NCBI GenBank assembly: GCA_937872385.1
Contig: CALMSO010000056.1
Coordinates: 124,001-188,000 of the forward strand
DNA: 64,000 bases
Reading direction: 5' to 3'
Source of the DNA: an uncultured Saprospiraceae bacterium
GTDB taxonomy: Bacteria; Bacteroidota; Bacteroidia; Chitinophagales; Saprospiraceae
The notes below the pieces were generated by a model. That model did not search any database. It had not been told where the DNA came from and was given only the letters and a program-made list of their open reading frames with translations. The stretch's first letter is position 1; each line of letters begins with the position of its first letter. The position numbers and the translations under genes were made by a program. Of this stretch, positions 17,594-27,260 are shown piece by piece.

Positions 17594-18511
17594 TCAGAAG
17601 CTGAATCCTGCCTTGTTCCAGACGTAAAGCCGTGCATTCGGATAGTCAATTACCACCTTGCGCCAAGCAAAGGCATCAATACCAATCAAGCCATCTATTC
17701 GAATACAACGACCAGCAGGTGCCCTGAAATCGGTAAAAGCTACGCCCGGCGATTGAATGCTCAGCCGATTTTGCAAAGTCAATTGTCGAAATACCCAATA
17801 ATCGGCTTCGGTACTGCCAGCCGAAGTGCCCGCCAGGCGGATTTTTTGCTGCCGCAAAGCTAAGCTACGTGCTTGTTTTTGCCAGCTTTTGTCCACTGCA
17901 TTGAGCGTAGCGCCGGAGTCAAGCCCCAAGTAGAGTTTTTGTTTCAGACCGATATCCGCTTCCAGCACCGGCAAATGACCGCAAAGCTGAAAGTCGAAAG
18001 CGTAGTCGGGGTTTTCCAGTGGCAGGGTCTCATTGTTGCTGGCTACCAGCATAATAAGCTGATCCACATAGTCAATGTGTACCTGGTACTCCTTCACAAT
18101 ATTATAGCCAATCAGCCCCAGTATCGGGTAGCCCAATTGCGCTTCCATGGCCGTCAAATCAGCTATCGGGCACAACATTTGCTGCCGCCGGATGCCCCCC
18201 CATTCGAAAGTAGCCACTTGGGTAGTGCGCGTGGTTTCACCATTCGATAGAATATTGCTAAAGGTGCCATTGGCTGAAGTAATTTTCTTTTCAGGGAAGT
18301 GTGCCTGATTGAGCGTCAGATGCGAGGCACCGGTGTCAAACAGGAACAAGCCCTTTTTGCCCTCCACCGAAGCCTCGGTAAGCATCAGACGTTTGGAAAT
18401 GCCGAAATCTACTACAATGACATTTTCAGTGAAGATTTCAGTCGTTACGGGTGTAAAAATTGTCCAACCTGATAACAACAGGCTGGACAACAACAAGACG
18501 GGTGATTTCAT
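17594..18511 (-). CDS. Exported retropepsin/pepsin-like aspartyl protease
   Basis: The product has 305 residues from ATG 18511. A signal sequence spans about 1-20. Two active-site Asp motifs are present: FLFDTGASHLTL (Asp59) and LGLDSGATLNAVD (Asp198). Each is followed later by a hydrophobic-Gly flap-type element (ILGLIGYNIV, IDGLIGIDAF). Having both half-sites in one chain makes it a pepsin-like monomer. It probably cleaves peptides in the periplasm. The frame open to 18760 upstream lacks protein character. Confidence 0.8.
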   Translation of the reverse strand: MKSPVLLLSSLLLSGWTIFTPVTTEIFTENVIVVDFGISKRLMLTEASVEGKKGLFLFDTGASHLTLNQAHFPEKKITSANGTFSNILSNGETTRTTQVATFEWGGIRRQQMLCPIADLTAMEAQLGYPILGLIGYNIVKEYQVHIDYVDQLIMLVASNNETLPLENPDYAFDFQLCGHLPVLEADIGLKQKLYLGLDSGATLNAVDKSWQKQARSLALRQQKIRLAGTSAGSTEADYWVFRQLTLQNRLSIQSPGVAFTDFRAPAGRCIRIDGLIGIDAFAWRKVVIDYPNARLYVWNKAGFSF

Positions 18512-19009
18512 GTTGTTTTCATTTTGGTAAAAAAGAGTCGGGATAAAAAAGTGTTTTTGGGGTGTTTGTCTTTCGGGGCAAAATATATACAGAATAAGAG
18601 ACGGAGGTATTTTACAAATAGTTGCAGCCATTCGTCGTGTAAAAAAGTCGCTTCGTCGAACGAATAGCCTCAACAGGGCCATTTTACGCAGAACTTTTTG
18701 GCAAAAAAGGGTGTTTATAATAGCAAAAGAGTATTGTACGCTTTGTGCAATACCTTGCATTCATCTGTTTGCTCCCAGAAATTATTTCTGCTGCATTCTT
18801 CGGATGTGTATGGAAGCTGCCTAACTCTCGGTCACACTACCATGCGATAAGGACGAACACGACAAAATGGATTTTCTCACTACAGGATTATTTCGCGCAC
18901 TGTTTTTTTACGATATGTAATTCTCTGGTTTGTCAGAAATTGCATTCCCCTTTCCCTTTCGGAAGTATAGCTGCTGCGCCAAATGGCACTGTCTCAAAAT
19001 ACCTTAATT
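18512..19009. other. Divergent spacer without a clear gene
   Basis: About 500 bp separate the aspartyl protease (minus) from the next plus gene. Open frames on both strands here have unnatural composition. I found no complete TTG-N19-TAnnTTTG promoter, no hairpin and no known RNA. Confidence 0.5.
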
Positions 19010-19396
19010 ATGGTTTCAGATGGCATACTCACCACCGAAAAAGACCAAAGGTGGATTCAAACAATGATTGACAAAATAGTCAAACCGCGCGGTTATAGCG
19101 ATATAAAAGCCAACTTGGAAGGCTACGAGCCGCCCGCCCGCCTAAGCCGACGCGAGGAAGAGGACGAAGCCTATGTACCTGACGCTACGGCTGTTTCGTA
19201 TGGTCGGAAAATGTATTTTGAACTGGCGGTAAAAACCGACCGGGAGCGCGAAGTAGTATCGAAGTGGAAACTGATGAGCCGCTTGGCTAGCGCTAAAGCA
19301 GGCAAGTTTTTTCTGATAGCACCGCGCGGGCATGTTGCATTTGCACAGCGATTGGTAAAATTGTACGATATTTCTGCTGAAGTTATTCGTATCTAA
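19010..19396 (+). CDS. Conserved small protein, possible nuclease-like fold
   Basis: The product has 128 residues from ATG 19010; an in-frame ATG at 18983 would add nine. A helical start leads to YVPDATAVSYGRKMYFELAVK, then a helix-rich end with KWKLMSRLASAKAGKFFLIAPRG. Asp58 after Pro, followed by a strand with Glu71 and Lys75, is reminiscent of PD-(D/E)xK enzymes. The Glu-to-Lys spacing is three residues instead of one, so the match is weak. It precedes rpsU by 65 bp. Confidence 0.55.
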   Translation: MVSDGILTTEKDQRWIQTMIDKIVKPRGYSDIKANLEGYEPPARLSRREEEDEAYVPDATAVSYGRKMYFELAVKTDREREVVSKWKLMSRLASAKAGKFFLIAPRGHVAFAQRLVKLYDISAEVIRI

Positions 19397-19409
19397 TAAT
19401 AAAAAGCGG

Positions 19410-19417
19410 TATCTTTG
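19410..19417 (+). promoter_or_regulatory. Promoter -7 element of rpsU
   Basis: TATCTTTG is a perfect TAnnTTTG element, 45 bp before the rpsU ATG. The -33 region (TTCG at 19386-19389) only partly matches TTG. Confidence 0.55.
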
Positions 19418-19461
19418 CGGTCGCAAATTTTAATTTTTCAAATTTTCAAACAAAATTGCCT

Positions 19462-19659
19462 ATGCTAATTGTAGAAGTAAAAGACAATGAAGGAATTGAC
19501 AAAGCGCTGAAACGCTACAAGCGCAAGTACCAGAAAGCGCAAGTCATTCAGGAGCTGCGCCGTCGCCAGCATTTCACCAAACCATCGGTGAAGCGTCGGA
19601 ATGAAGTCCTAAAAGCACAGTACAAGCAACAGAAACAACAGGAGGAAGGCGAAGTATGA
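19462..19659 (+). CDS. rpsU: 30S ribosomal protein S21
   Basis: This 65-residue basic protein starts MLIVEVKDNEGIDKALKRYKRK and has the ELRRRQHFTKPSVKRR core, the standard S21 pattern. It binds the 30S platform near the anti-Shine-Dalgarno end of 16S rRNA. ATG 19462 is preferred over the TTG two codons upstream. Confidence 0.95.
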   Translation: MLIVEVKDNEGIDKALKRYKRKYQKAQVIQELRRRQHFTKPSVKRRNEVLKAQYKQQKQQEEGEV

Positions 19660-19786
19660 GCTTGAGGCGCCTTTTCGGGGCGCGCATGCTTCGCTGTGGC
19701 CGTTGACTTAATTTCAGCAGCTGCTGCTCCTTTTCATTTCTTTCTTTTCCGTACTACCGATTGTATGCTCTCTGTCAAAAGACCTG

Positions 19787-20551
19787 ATGCCCGTCCGTAT
19801 TGATATTTGGTTGGTACAAGCCGGTTATTTCGAGTCCCGCGAGAAGGCCCGCATAGCGCTGGAAGAAGGCGTCGTGTCGGTCAATGGTAGCGTAGTGTAC
19901 AAAGCTGCCTCAAAAGTGGTCGGCACCGACCGAATCGAAGTGCAAGGCACATCCTTGCCTTACGTGAGCCGGGGCGGTTTGAAACTCGAAAAGGCAATTC
20001 GTACCTTTCAGCTCGATTTTACGGACAAAATGGTGCTTGACATCGGCGCTTCTACCGGTGGCTTCACCGACTGCGCCCTGCAACACGGTGCGGCGCGCGT
20101 ATTCGCCATTGATGTCGGCTCGGAGCAATTACACCCTTCCTTGCGCAACCACCCCCAAGTACAATGGTGGGAACAACTCGACATCCGCAGCTTACATCCC
20201 GAACATCTCGGTGTGCCGGTAGATATTATCCTCGTGGACCTCTCCTTTATCAGCTTGCAAGCGGTTTTTCCATTGTTCGCGCAATTTTTGCAACCGCATG
20301 GCGCGCTTATCACCCTCATCAAACCTCAATTTGAACTCGAAGAGCGGGTGCGGCTGAAAAAAGGCATCGTCAAGGACGAAAAAACGCGGCAGCAAATACT
20401 CGACAAAATCATGGACGCAGCCCAAGCGCAGGGCTTTCAATTGCAAAACCTCACCGCTACCGACGCTGACCCCCGTTTGAAAAACGTCGAATTTCTCGCC
20501 TACTGGACCCGATTTGCCTCCATGCCCCTATCCGAAAAGGTACCTGCATAA
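19787..20551 (+). CDS. TlyA-family rRNA methyltransferase
   Basis: The protein has 254 residues. The N-terminal S4 RNA-binding domain (about 1-60, IDIWLVQAGYFESREKA) is followed by an FtsJ/RrmJ-type methyltransferase domain. The SAM-binding motif is LDIGASTGGFTDC (about 84-96), and the later motifs are VDLSFISL and LIKPQFE. TlyA enzymes 2'-O-methylate rRNA; some relatives are called hemolysin A for historical reasons. It overlaps no gene and is followed closely by the Omp85 gene. Confidence 0.93.
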   Translation: MPVRIDIWLVQAGYFESREKARIALEEGVVSVNGSVVYKAASKVVGTDRIEVQGTSLPYVSRGGLKLEKAIRTFQLDFTDKMVLDIGASTGGFTDCALQHGAARVFAIDVGSEQLHPSLRNHPQVQWWEQLDIRSLHPEHLGVPVDIILVDLSFISLQAVFPLFAQFLQPHGALITLIKPQFELEERVRLKKGIVKDEKTRQQILDKIMDAAQAQGFQLQNLTATDADPRLKNVEFLAYWTRFASMPLSEKVPA

Positions 20552-20577
20552 CATTGTACGCGCCAAGGCGTTTTGCT

Positions 20578-22380
20578 ATGGTGAAAACTTTCCAAACGGC
20601 ACGGTTCAAAATGCATCTGGCGTTACTGTTATTGCCAGTCTGGTGCGGCGTATTGGCGCAATCCAGCCAAAACGAGCCGTCGGCGCAAGTAAAGCTGCGC
20701 ATCTTGCCATTGGATGCCGAGGCCGATTGGCTACAAAAACAGACCCATTTTAAAACCGTCCATCCAGATTCCTCAGCCATATGGGCAGAATTGCAACAGG
20801 TGCTGCGCCAATTGCATAGCCGTGCCTACATCGAAGCCTCGGTGGATACGCTCACCCGTGTAGGCGATACGTATGTGGCCTTGCTGCACCTCGGACCGCT
20901 ATATACTTGGACGCATTTGCAAAATGGCAATGTGCCAGAACCCTTGCTACAACAAGCTGGCTGGCGTCGAAAAGGCTACGAAAAGCGCCCGTTAGAACCT
21001 TTACAATTGCAACATTTACAGGACAATTTGCTGGCTGCCGCCGAAAACAATGGTTACCCTTTTGCGCAGGTATGGTTAGATAGTTTGCAAATGGCAGAAG
21101 GGCAGGTATCGGCTCGGCTGATGCTGGATCGGGGGCGTTTTGTGCGTGTCGAACGACTTGCGTTGAGCGGCGAACTCACTATTGCGGAAAGCTATCTGAG
21201 CAATTATTTGGGGCTTCGGCCGGGCACGCCCTACAATCGGGCGCAGTTGTTGCGTGCGCGTCGGAGACTGCGAGAACTGCCATTTGCCAATCTGGCACAA
21301 GACCCAACCGTGCAATTTACGGAAGAAGGTGCGGTGGTAGAGCTGACATTGGACAAGCGCCGGGCGAGCCGGTTTGATTTCTTGATTGGCGTACTGCCGA
21401 ATAGCGCGCAAGTCGGGCGAATGCTTGTCACTGGATCTTTCACCGGCGAAATGTACAACCAGTTTGGGCGCGGAGAGCGGATTTACGCCGAGTTTGAAGC
21501 CTTGCGTCCGCAAACCCAACAACTCGACCTGCAATTCAACTATCCTTATCTGTTGGGCTTGCCCTTTGGCGTGGACGCAAAATTCAATTTGTACAAACGC
21601 GATTCAACCTATCTCGACGTGGAAAGCGACTTTGGGCTGCAATACCTGCTGGAAGGCGGCAACTATTTCAAGGTATTCTGGAATAATCGCAGCTCCAATC
21701 TGCTGAATGTGGATTCCACCCTGCTCGCTGGCCAGCGTCTGCCGCCCACACTTGATGTGCGTTATGGCAATTTCGGATTGGCCTACGTTTTTCAAAATTT
21801 AGACTATCGCTTCAATCCTCGTCGTGGCTGGAGCTTAGCCCTGCGTGGCGCAGCCGGCGTGAAGCAAATACGACGCAACAACCGCCTCGAAGCCCTCGAA
21901 AATGAGAATTTTTACGATTCGTTGACGCTGCGCAGCCTCCAATACCGTATGAGTGTGCGCGCCGAGCGGTTTTTCCCGGTTTTCAATCGCGCCACGGTAA
22001 AATTAGGTCTGCAAGGTGCTTACATCCTCTCCGACGAGCCGGTATATCTCAACGAGCAGTTTCGTATCGGCGGCAACCGGTTGCTGCGTGGCTTTGACGA
22101 AGAACTGATTTTTGCGACCCGCTACACCGTAGCCACGCTTGAGTACCGCTTGCTTATTGGGCAGAACTCCTACCTCTATACATTTGGCGACTACGCCTAC
22201 GTAGAAGACCACACCGCCACCCGCCGGGATCGCTTCTTCCCTTTTGGTTTTGGCGCGGGCATCACCTTCGAAACCAAAGCCGGGCTATTCGGGCTGAGCG
22301 TGGCCGCCGGTGCCCGCCAAGGCGAAGCCATTGATTTCAGTGCGCCGAAGGTACATTTCGGGTATGTGAGTTTGTTTTGA
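20578..22380 (+). CDS. Omp85/BamA-TamA-family outer-membrane protein
   Basis: The product has 600 residues from ATG 20578, 26 bp after tlyA; an internal ATG at 20611 also starts the hydrophobic signal (MHLALLLLPVWCGVLAQ). The N-terminal 250 residues contain POTRA-like segments, for example RVERLALSGELTIAESYLSNYLGLRPGTPYN split over the junction. The rest is a 16-strand-type barrel with the Omp85 signature region RIGGNRLLRGFDEE and a terminal Phe (FGYVSLF). It is likely involved in outer-membrane insertion or translocation. It is shorter than BamA, so a TamA-like or surface-antigen subtype is more likely. Confidence 0.85.
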   Translation: MVKTFQTARFKMHLALLLLPVWCGVLAQSSQNEPSAQVKLRILPLDAEADWLQKQTHFKTVHPDSSAIWAELQQVLRQLHSRAYIEASVDTLTRVGDTYVALLHLGPLYTWTHLQNGNVPEPLLQQAGWRRKGYEKRPLEPLQLQHLQDNLLAAAENNGYPFAQVWLDSLQMAEGQVSARLMLDRGRFVRVERLALSGELTIAESYLSNYLGLRPGTPYNRAQLLRARRRLRELPFANLAQDPTVQFTEEGAVVELTLDKRRASRFDFLIGVLPNSAQVGRMLVTGSFTGEMYNQFGRGERIYAEFEALRPQTQQLDLQFNYPYLLGLPFGVDAKFNLYKRDSTYLDVESDFGLQYLLEGGNYFKVFWNNRSSNLLNVDSTLLAGQRLPPTLDVRYGNFGLAYVFQNLDYRFNPRRGWSLALRGAAGVKQIRRNNRLEALENENFYDSLTLRSLQYRMSVRAERFFPVFNRATVKLGLQGAYILSDEPVYLNEQFRIGGNRLLRGFDEELIFATRYTVATLEYRLLIGQNSYLYTFGDYAYVEDHTATRRDRFFPFGFGAGITFETKAGLFGLSVAAGARQGEAIDFSAPKVHFGYVSLF

Positions 22381-22464
22381 GAATGGTAGGCTGAAAAATT
22401 TTTCTGGTGGATACAATTCCGGGGTGATAGCTTCGTTTGTAGTTTGCACCAAAAGCCAAAAGTC

Positions 22465-25419
22465 ATGCCATACCCCTTGCTGGTCTTATTCGGATTGCTT
22501 ACCTTTTCAATGACTGCACAAGACTGCGAAGCATTAGCGCAGAGATTCGCCAAACTACAGATCGCGGAGGAAAAAATAACCAAACTTTATGACACAGGGC
22601 ATTTTCTGGAAGGAATTGACCTAGCGCGACAGTTGAAAGATTTATCCGAAACATACGAATACAAAGACGGGATTTTGGGTGGGAACAGCTTGATGGTACG
22701 CGGTTATGTGCAGTTATTAGCCTACGACTCTGCTATGTGGTACGCACGCGAGGGGATGGTGTTTTCGGCTCGGCATACCAATGATATCAGCCCGATTGCT
22801 GATATCATCGCCCGATTTGCTTATGGAATCACGCTGGAAGAAACCGGACGCTACCGGGAAGCTCTGACCGTTTTGGAACCCTTACCGGAAAGACTTCAGG
22901 CAACGGAACTTTTCAATACCGATTATTGGGATGCGCCTTGTATGCAACGTGCCATAGCCGCGGCTAAGTTGGTACTCAAAACACAAGTTAGACCAATGGC
23001 GCTGGGGCATATTTATACTTACATCGCCGATGCGCATAATAATTTGCAAAATATAGAGCAAGCTATTGCATACAATATACAAGCGGCCGCGCACTACCGC
23101 AAAGGCCGGAGCCCAATAGATGAAGCCAATGCGTGGATCAATGCGGGAAGTGCCGCGCAGGCATTAGCTTTACAAACGGAAATGGATACGCTATCGTATG
23201 AAACATACTATCGAACTGCCCTGAAGCTCCTGCGGCCATTGCCCAATACGGCTTTACAGCAAGGCATGGTGCATCATTTTCTTGCCGGCAGCTATGCTTT
23301 TGGGAGTACCCCCCAATTGGTAGCCTTGAGTCATATTGATTCTGCCCTGTTATTCATAACACAGGCCGATGCCGCACAGGTATTCTCTGCAATGCGCCTG
23401 ACGAAACCACAACTGACCGCGCTCTACCAAACCGAAAAAGCATCTTTACTGTCGCGGCTGGACCGCAAAGAAGAGAGTGCACATCTGGCCCAACTGGCCG
23501 GAGCGACCATCACAGAAGCACTTGAACAAACGCCGGAACTGGCCCAAACCATGCTACCCACTGCAATCTATGCCTTACTGGCTGGAGTAAGCATTCGAAA
23601 TAACAAACCGGTGGACGCCAAGAAATATTTTGAACAGGGCTGGGCTACGGTATATCCCGACACTCCGGTAGAAAAAATGCTCGAAACAGGACCTCTTCGT
23701 TTGCCACCAAACGACGGTTTAATGGTTCGAATGTTGCTTTATATCCGAGGCAAAATTGCCGAACAAGCCTACACCCTGCATCCGACACAAGACCTCACGC
23801 TGTTGGTTAAGGCTTTGGCTTACTATGAAACTTCCATTGCCTGGCATAATGATAAGCGCAACGCTTTTACCCGCGCCGGTATAAGCCCGTTATTGCAAGA
23901 AACCAATATTGCGGGGCTGACTGCCCAGTATGCCTCCCTTTACAAAGATGCTTTCATGGCGGCGCATTTGTTGTACGAAGCAACCCACAATCCGGCTTAT
24001 ATTGAAAAAGCATACACCATCGCCGAGAAAAATAGGTCGTACATACTTCGTAAAAGCCTGCGAGACTTGCGCCAAGTCCGCGATGTGCCAGAAGTGCTAT
24101 TAGCAAAAGAAACGGCACTGCGCGATTCTATTTTGTATCTGAAAACCCGAATAGAGCAGCCCGACGAAGCCTTTGATGATAATCAGCGATTGATTGAGGT
24201 GTGGAAAGCAGTGGAAAATCATTTTACAGAAGTGCAGACCATGTATCCGGAATATTATGGTTTGGCGTACCAAGACGAGATCGCGCCGCTATCTGTAGTA
24301 CAGGCAGTGGGCACCAACGATACCACTGCTATACTGTCCTATTTTTATTATTCAGATACCATTTTAATTATAACATTGTTGCGAGCTGCGAACGACCCTG
24401 TTATGATTCCGGTACGGGCAGCGCCCATCCAAAGGCGTATAGAACAACTGATGCAAGCTATTTCCAAAATGGACTCTAATAGCGACCCGGCAGCCGCAAA
24501 GCTTTATTTACAAAATGCAGAAAGCCTTTATAATTTGCTGATCCGACCTGTACAAGCCCGTTTAAGTGGCATTCAGCGTTTGGTGATCATACCCGATGGG
24601 CCACTGCACCGCCTGAACTTTGAATTGTTACTTGATACCACTGCAATGGGATCGAACACCCAGCGCTTTCAGCAAAGTCAACCGCTTCCTTATCTGCTTC
24701 GGCAGTATGCGGTCAGCTATATTCCTTCTTTTAGCGTTTTGTTAGAAACAGGTAATTTGCAAAGTGATACCAACAAACCACACCTTCGCTACGGGGGCTT
24801 CGAACCGGATTATCAAGGTTGGAAACTGCCCTCATTTTATGAAGTAGAAACGGTTCAGAATCGGTATTTTCGACAAAACGCGGAGGTCTGGCGTACACAG
24901 CGCGCCACTAAAACCGCTTTCAAGGATGCGGTGGCTCAATATTCGTTTGATTTATTGCATTTTAGTGGACATTCTGAGTTAGATGCCGCTCGCCCCTTGA
25001 ACAATCGGTTGTTATTCACGCATCAGGCCGCCGGTCGGGATGATTTGCAAATCCTGACGCTGGGCGAATTGTACAATATGCGCATCAATGCACGTATAGC
25101 TATTTTAGCCAGCTGTGACTCCGGCAACAGCCGTTTTGCGCAGCCTGGTGAAGGCTTGCTGAGCTTGTCGCGCGGGTTTGCTTTCGCGGGTTGTCCAAGT
25201 ATGATTATTAGCCAATGGGCGGTTTATAGTCCTGCCAGTAGCGAAATCATGGATTACTTTTTTCAAAACTTGAACCGAGGAGAGCCGGTAGATGTGGCCT
25301 TGCAAAAAGCGAAGCTCGCTTATCTTGATCATGCGAATCGAGGTAGTGAAGAGGTAGTGCCTTGGTTTTGGGGGGCATATATTGCCTGGGGTAAAATGCC
25401 TTCAATTGGCAGACAATAG
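22465..25419 (+). CDS. Secreted TPR-CHAT caspase-like protein
   Basis: The product has 984 residues from ATG 22465, with a signal peptide (MPYPLLVLFGLLTFSMTAQ). Residues about 20-650 are helical repeats of TPR type. The C-terminal 300 residues form a CHAT domain with the caspase-clan dyad His836 (LLHFSGHSELD) and Cys884 (ILASCDSGNSRF). LSLSRGFAFAGCPSMIISQWAV and YIAWGKM, in the usual place, complete the CHAT pattern. It is likely a caspase-like protease exposed to the periplasm or secreted. Its 3' end overlaps the convergent anti-sigma gene by 18 bp, linking it to that pair. Confidence 0.9.
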   Translation: MPYPLLVLFGLLTFSMTAQDCEALAQRFAKLQIAEEKITKLYDTGHFLEGIDLARQLKDLSETYEYKDGILGGNSLMVRGYVQLLAYDSAMWYAREGMVFSARHTNDISPIADIIARFAYGITLEETGRYREALTVLEPLPERLQATELFNTDYWDAPCMQRAIAAAKLVLKTQVRPMALGHIYTYIADAHNNLQNIEQAIAYNIQAAAHYRKGRSPIDEANAWINAGSAAQALALQTEMDTLSYETYYRTALKLLRPLPNTALQQGMVHHFLAGSYAFGSTPQLVALSHIDSALLFITQADAAQVFSAMRLTKPQLTALYQTEKASLLSRLDRKEESAHLAQLAGATITEALEQTPELAQTMLPTAIYALLAGVSIRNNKPVDAKKYFEQGWATVYPDTPVEKMLETGPLRLPPNDGLMVRMLLYIRGKIAEQAYTLHPTQDLTLLVKALAYYETSIAWHNDKRNAFTRAGISPLLQETNIAGLTAQYASLYKDAFMAAHLLYEATHNPAYIEKAYTIAEKNRSYILRKSLRDLRQVRDVPEVLLAKETALRDSILYLKTRIEQPDEAFDDNQRLIEVWKAVENHFTEVQTMYPEYYGLAYQDEIAPLSVVQAVGTNDTTAILSYFYYSDTILIITLLRAANDPVMIPVRAAPIQRRIEQLMQAISKMDSNSDPAAAKLYLQNAESLYNLLIRPVQARLSGIQRLVIIPDGPLHRLNFELLLDTTAMGSNTQRFQQSQPLPYLLRQYAVSYIPSFSVLLETGNLQSDTNKPHLRYGGFEPDYQGWKLPSFYEVETVQNRYFRQNAEVWRTQRATKTAFKDAVAQYSFDLLHFSGHSELDAARPLNNRLLFTHQAAGRDDLQILTLGELYNMRINARIAILASCDSGNSRFAQPGEGLLSLSRGFAFAGCPSMIISQWAVYSPASSEIMDYFFQNLNRGEPVDVALQKAKLAYLDHANRGSEEVVPWFWGAYIAWGKMPSIGRQ

Positions 25420-26412
25420 CCGGAGTAAGGCTTGCGCCGTGCCTTTTTGATAAGTAGCTCCTTCCTGAGTAGCAATCAATTGCAAAAGAGGGAGCGCCTC
25501 GCTGGTCTGCCCTTGCCGCAATAGCGCCGAAGCCTTGAACCAGCGCGCCCGCTGCGTAAAGAAAGCGGAAGATGAGTTTAGCAGTGCATCAAACTGGACG
25601 ATGGCTTGTGCGTAGTCCGGTGGCTGCTGATAATACCAAGCCAGCCCCAGCGCCAGCCGCGCCGTGTCGTTGTCGGATAGTACCTGGTCTATTTGTGGCC
25701 CGAGCAGCGCGATGACTTGTGGGTAATTGCCTGCGCTATAGGCGTCGAACCATGGCTGCGAAGGGGCGTCGTTACTGCCTCGGGTAGCGGGTAGCTGTAG
25801 TCTGCGGCGATCGGCGTCGTCGAGCAGGGCGATGATGAGCGAATCTTTGCCAGATGTACGCGGCGAATCTTTTTGGGGCTTCGGAAGTGTGGCATTTCTG
25901 CGCTGCTGGGCGGTATCAGAAGGTGGGGTGTTGGTTTTAACAATAGGTTGGTCCTCATTTTCTATCGGATCGGTCGGTTCTTCGGGTGGGCGCGGCTGCT
26001 GCCACCAGAGCGTTCCGCCGCCAATAAGTAAAACCAACACGGCGACCAGCGACCAGCGAAACACCTGCCGCCGCTTAGCCCGGCGCTCCCGGCTGCGTTG
26101 TGCGGCTTTGTCTAAGTCTTCGCGCAGGCGCAGCCGTCTGACGGATTGCAAAAACTGCTGCGCTATTTTTTCTTCTTGCACTTTGGCTTGCAAATCGGCG
26201 TCTGTTGCCAATCGGTTCTCGAAGACTGCCTTTTCAGGTGCTTCCATTTTGCCGGCAAGGTAGCATTCAATGGTATAATCTAATTGCAGGGTTTGCACTT
26301 CGGCGGCCAACGCGGCGTCTTCCTGCATGGCTTGCTCCAACCAGGCCCGGTCTTCCGCCGAAATATTCCCCCGGACGTACCCTCCGATGATATGGTCTTT
26401 ATTTTTTTCCAT
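25402..26412 (-). CDS. Anti-sigma-like single-TM protein with periplasmic TPR-type domain
   Basis: The protein has 336 residues. A cytoplasmic N-terminus (MEKNKDHIIGGYVRGNISAED) resembles zinc-free anti-sigma domains. A TM helix (about 119-135, WSLVAVLVLLIGGGTLWW) is followed by a Pro/Thr-rich linker. A C-terminal region with YPQVIALLG, YYQQPPDYAQAI and FKASALLRQGQTSEAL looks like two or three TPR helices. ATG 26412 overlaps the sigma gene end by 14 bp, so translation is likely coupled. Its 3' end overlaps the CHAT gene. Confidence 0.78.
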   Translation of the reverse strand: MEKNKDHIIGGYVRGNISAEDRAWLEQAMQEDAALAAEVQTLQLDYTIECYLAGKMEAPEKAVFENRLATDADLQAKVQEEKIAQQFLQSVRRLRLREDLDKAAQRSRERRAKRRQVFRWSLVAVLVLLIGGGTLWWQQPRPPEEPTDPIENEDQPIVKTNTPPSDTAQQRRNATLPKPQKDSPRTSGKDSLIIALLDDADRRRLQLPATRGSNDAPSQPWFDAYSAGNYPQVIALLGPQIDQVLSDNDTARLALGLAWYYQQPPDYAQAIVQFDALLNSSSAFFTQRARWFKASALLRQGQTSEALPLLQLIATQEGATYQKGTAQALLRLLSAN

Positions 26413-26998
26413 CCTTCCTGTTGTACCCTTCTTTTTGCAAAATTTCCTTCAGTTTTTGCTTGCATCTGTTACGCGTGACGTACAAGGTATTGGCGCTGGC
26501 ATAGCCCAAGCGCTCGGCTAATTCCTCTATACTTTCTTCCTCATCTTGCACCTCCAGCAATACGTTCCGGCAATGCGGCGGCAGTTGATCCAAAATCTGC
26601 TCTACTATCTCCCGTTCTTCTTTTTCCAAAAGTAGCTGAGCTGGCGTATCGTCATCCTGTTTGATTTCCTCACGTGGCAATGGTGCTGCATTTTTTTCGT
26701 GCCGTTTTATCTCGTTTAACGCCGTATTTGTTACAATTCCAAGAAAATAATTCAACAACGAACGCTGTATGTCCTTTCCAGCTTGTATTTTTTCGATCAA
26801 ACTCAACAAAGCAGCGCTGGCAATTTCTTCGGCCTCGTTTTGGCTCACCCGATGGTTTTTCAATAGGTAGCCGATGGCTTTACTACGGAATTTTTCGTAC
26901 AAATGCGTCAGTGCCGCTTCATAATGCAGGTGCTCCGCTCCGCCCCGGATGGCTTCTATCAGTTTTTTGTCACTAAAACCCAAGAACGGAAATCTCAT
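26399..26998 (-). CDS. Sigma-70-family (ECF-like) RNA polymerase sigma factor
   Basis: The product has 199 residues from ATG 26998. Region 2 is in EAALTHLYEKFRSKAIGYLLKNHRVSQNEAEEIASAALLSLIEKI. Region 4 is in EILDQLPPHCRNVLLEVQ-type helices with the HTH ELAERLGYASANTLYVTRNRCKQKLKE (given here in parts). It most likely drives transcription of a target set in response to the membrane protein encoded next to it. The gene order sigma, anti-sigma, then convergent CHAT recurs in Saprospiraceae-type genomes, as I recall. Confidence 0.88.
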   Translation of the reverse strand: MRFPFLGFSDKKLIEAIRGGAEHLHYEAALTHLYEKFRSKAIGYLLKNHRVSQNEAEEIASAALLSLIEKIQAGKDIQRSLLNYFLGIVTNTALNEIKRHEKNAAPLPREEIKQDDDTPAQLLLEKEEREIVEQILDQLPPHCRNVLLEVQDEEESIEELAERLGYASANTLYVTRNRCKQKLKEILQKEGYNRKDGKK

Positions 26999-27260
26999 AC
27001 GAGCGATTGATTTGCCTGCTGTTGCAAAAAACAACATTTTTTGAAAAAAAGTGCTTTTCCGAGTTAAGATTTTGCCCTCCTAAAATACTACCCAACAGAT
27101 GCTGGCAGGGAACTGCAGCGTGACGGATTGCTTGCGTACGCCTTTGGGTGTGCCTTGGAGCCGCCATGCCTTGCCACATCGGGGGAGGTATGCTGAAAAA
27201 CCCCGCCCCCTGGCGCCTCGGAGCAAAAGAGAGTAGGAGTCATTCTAACTCATTTGCAAC

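Noticed and set aside
18745..19071. Plus-strand ORF of 108 codons before the small conserved gene
   Set aside because: Composition is unlike protein and it overlaps the real gene in another frame.
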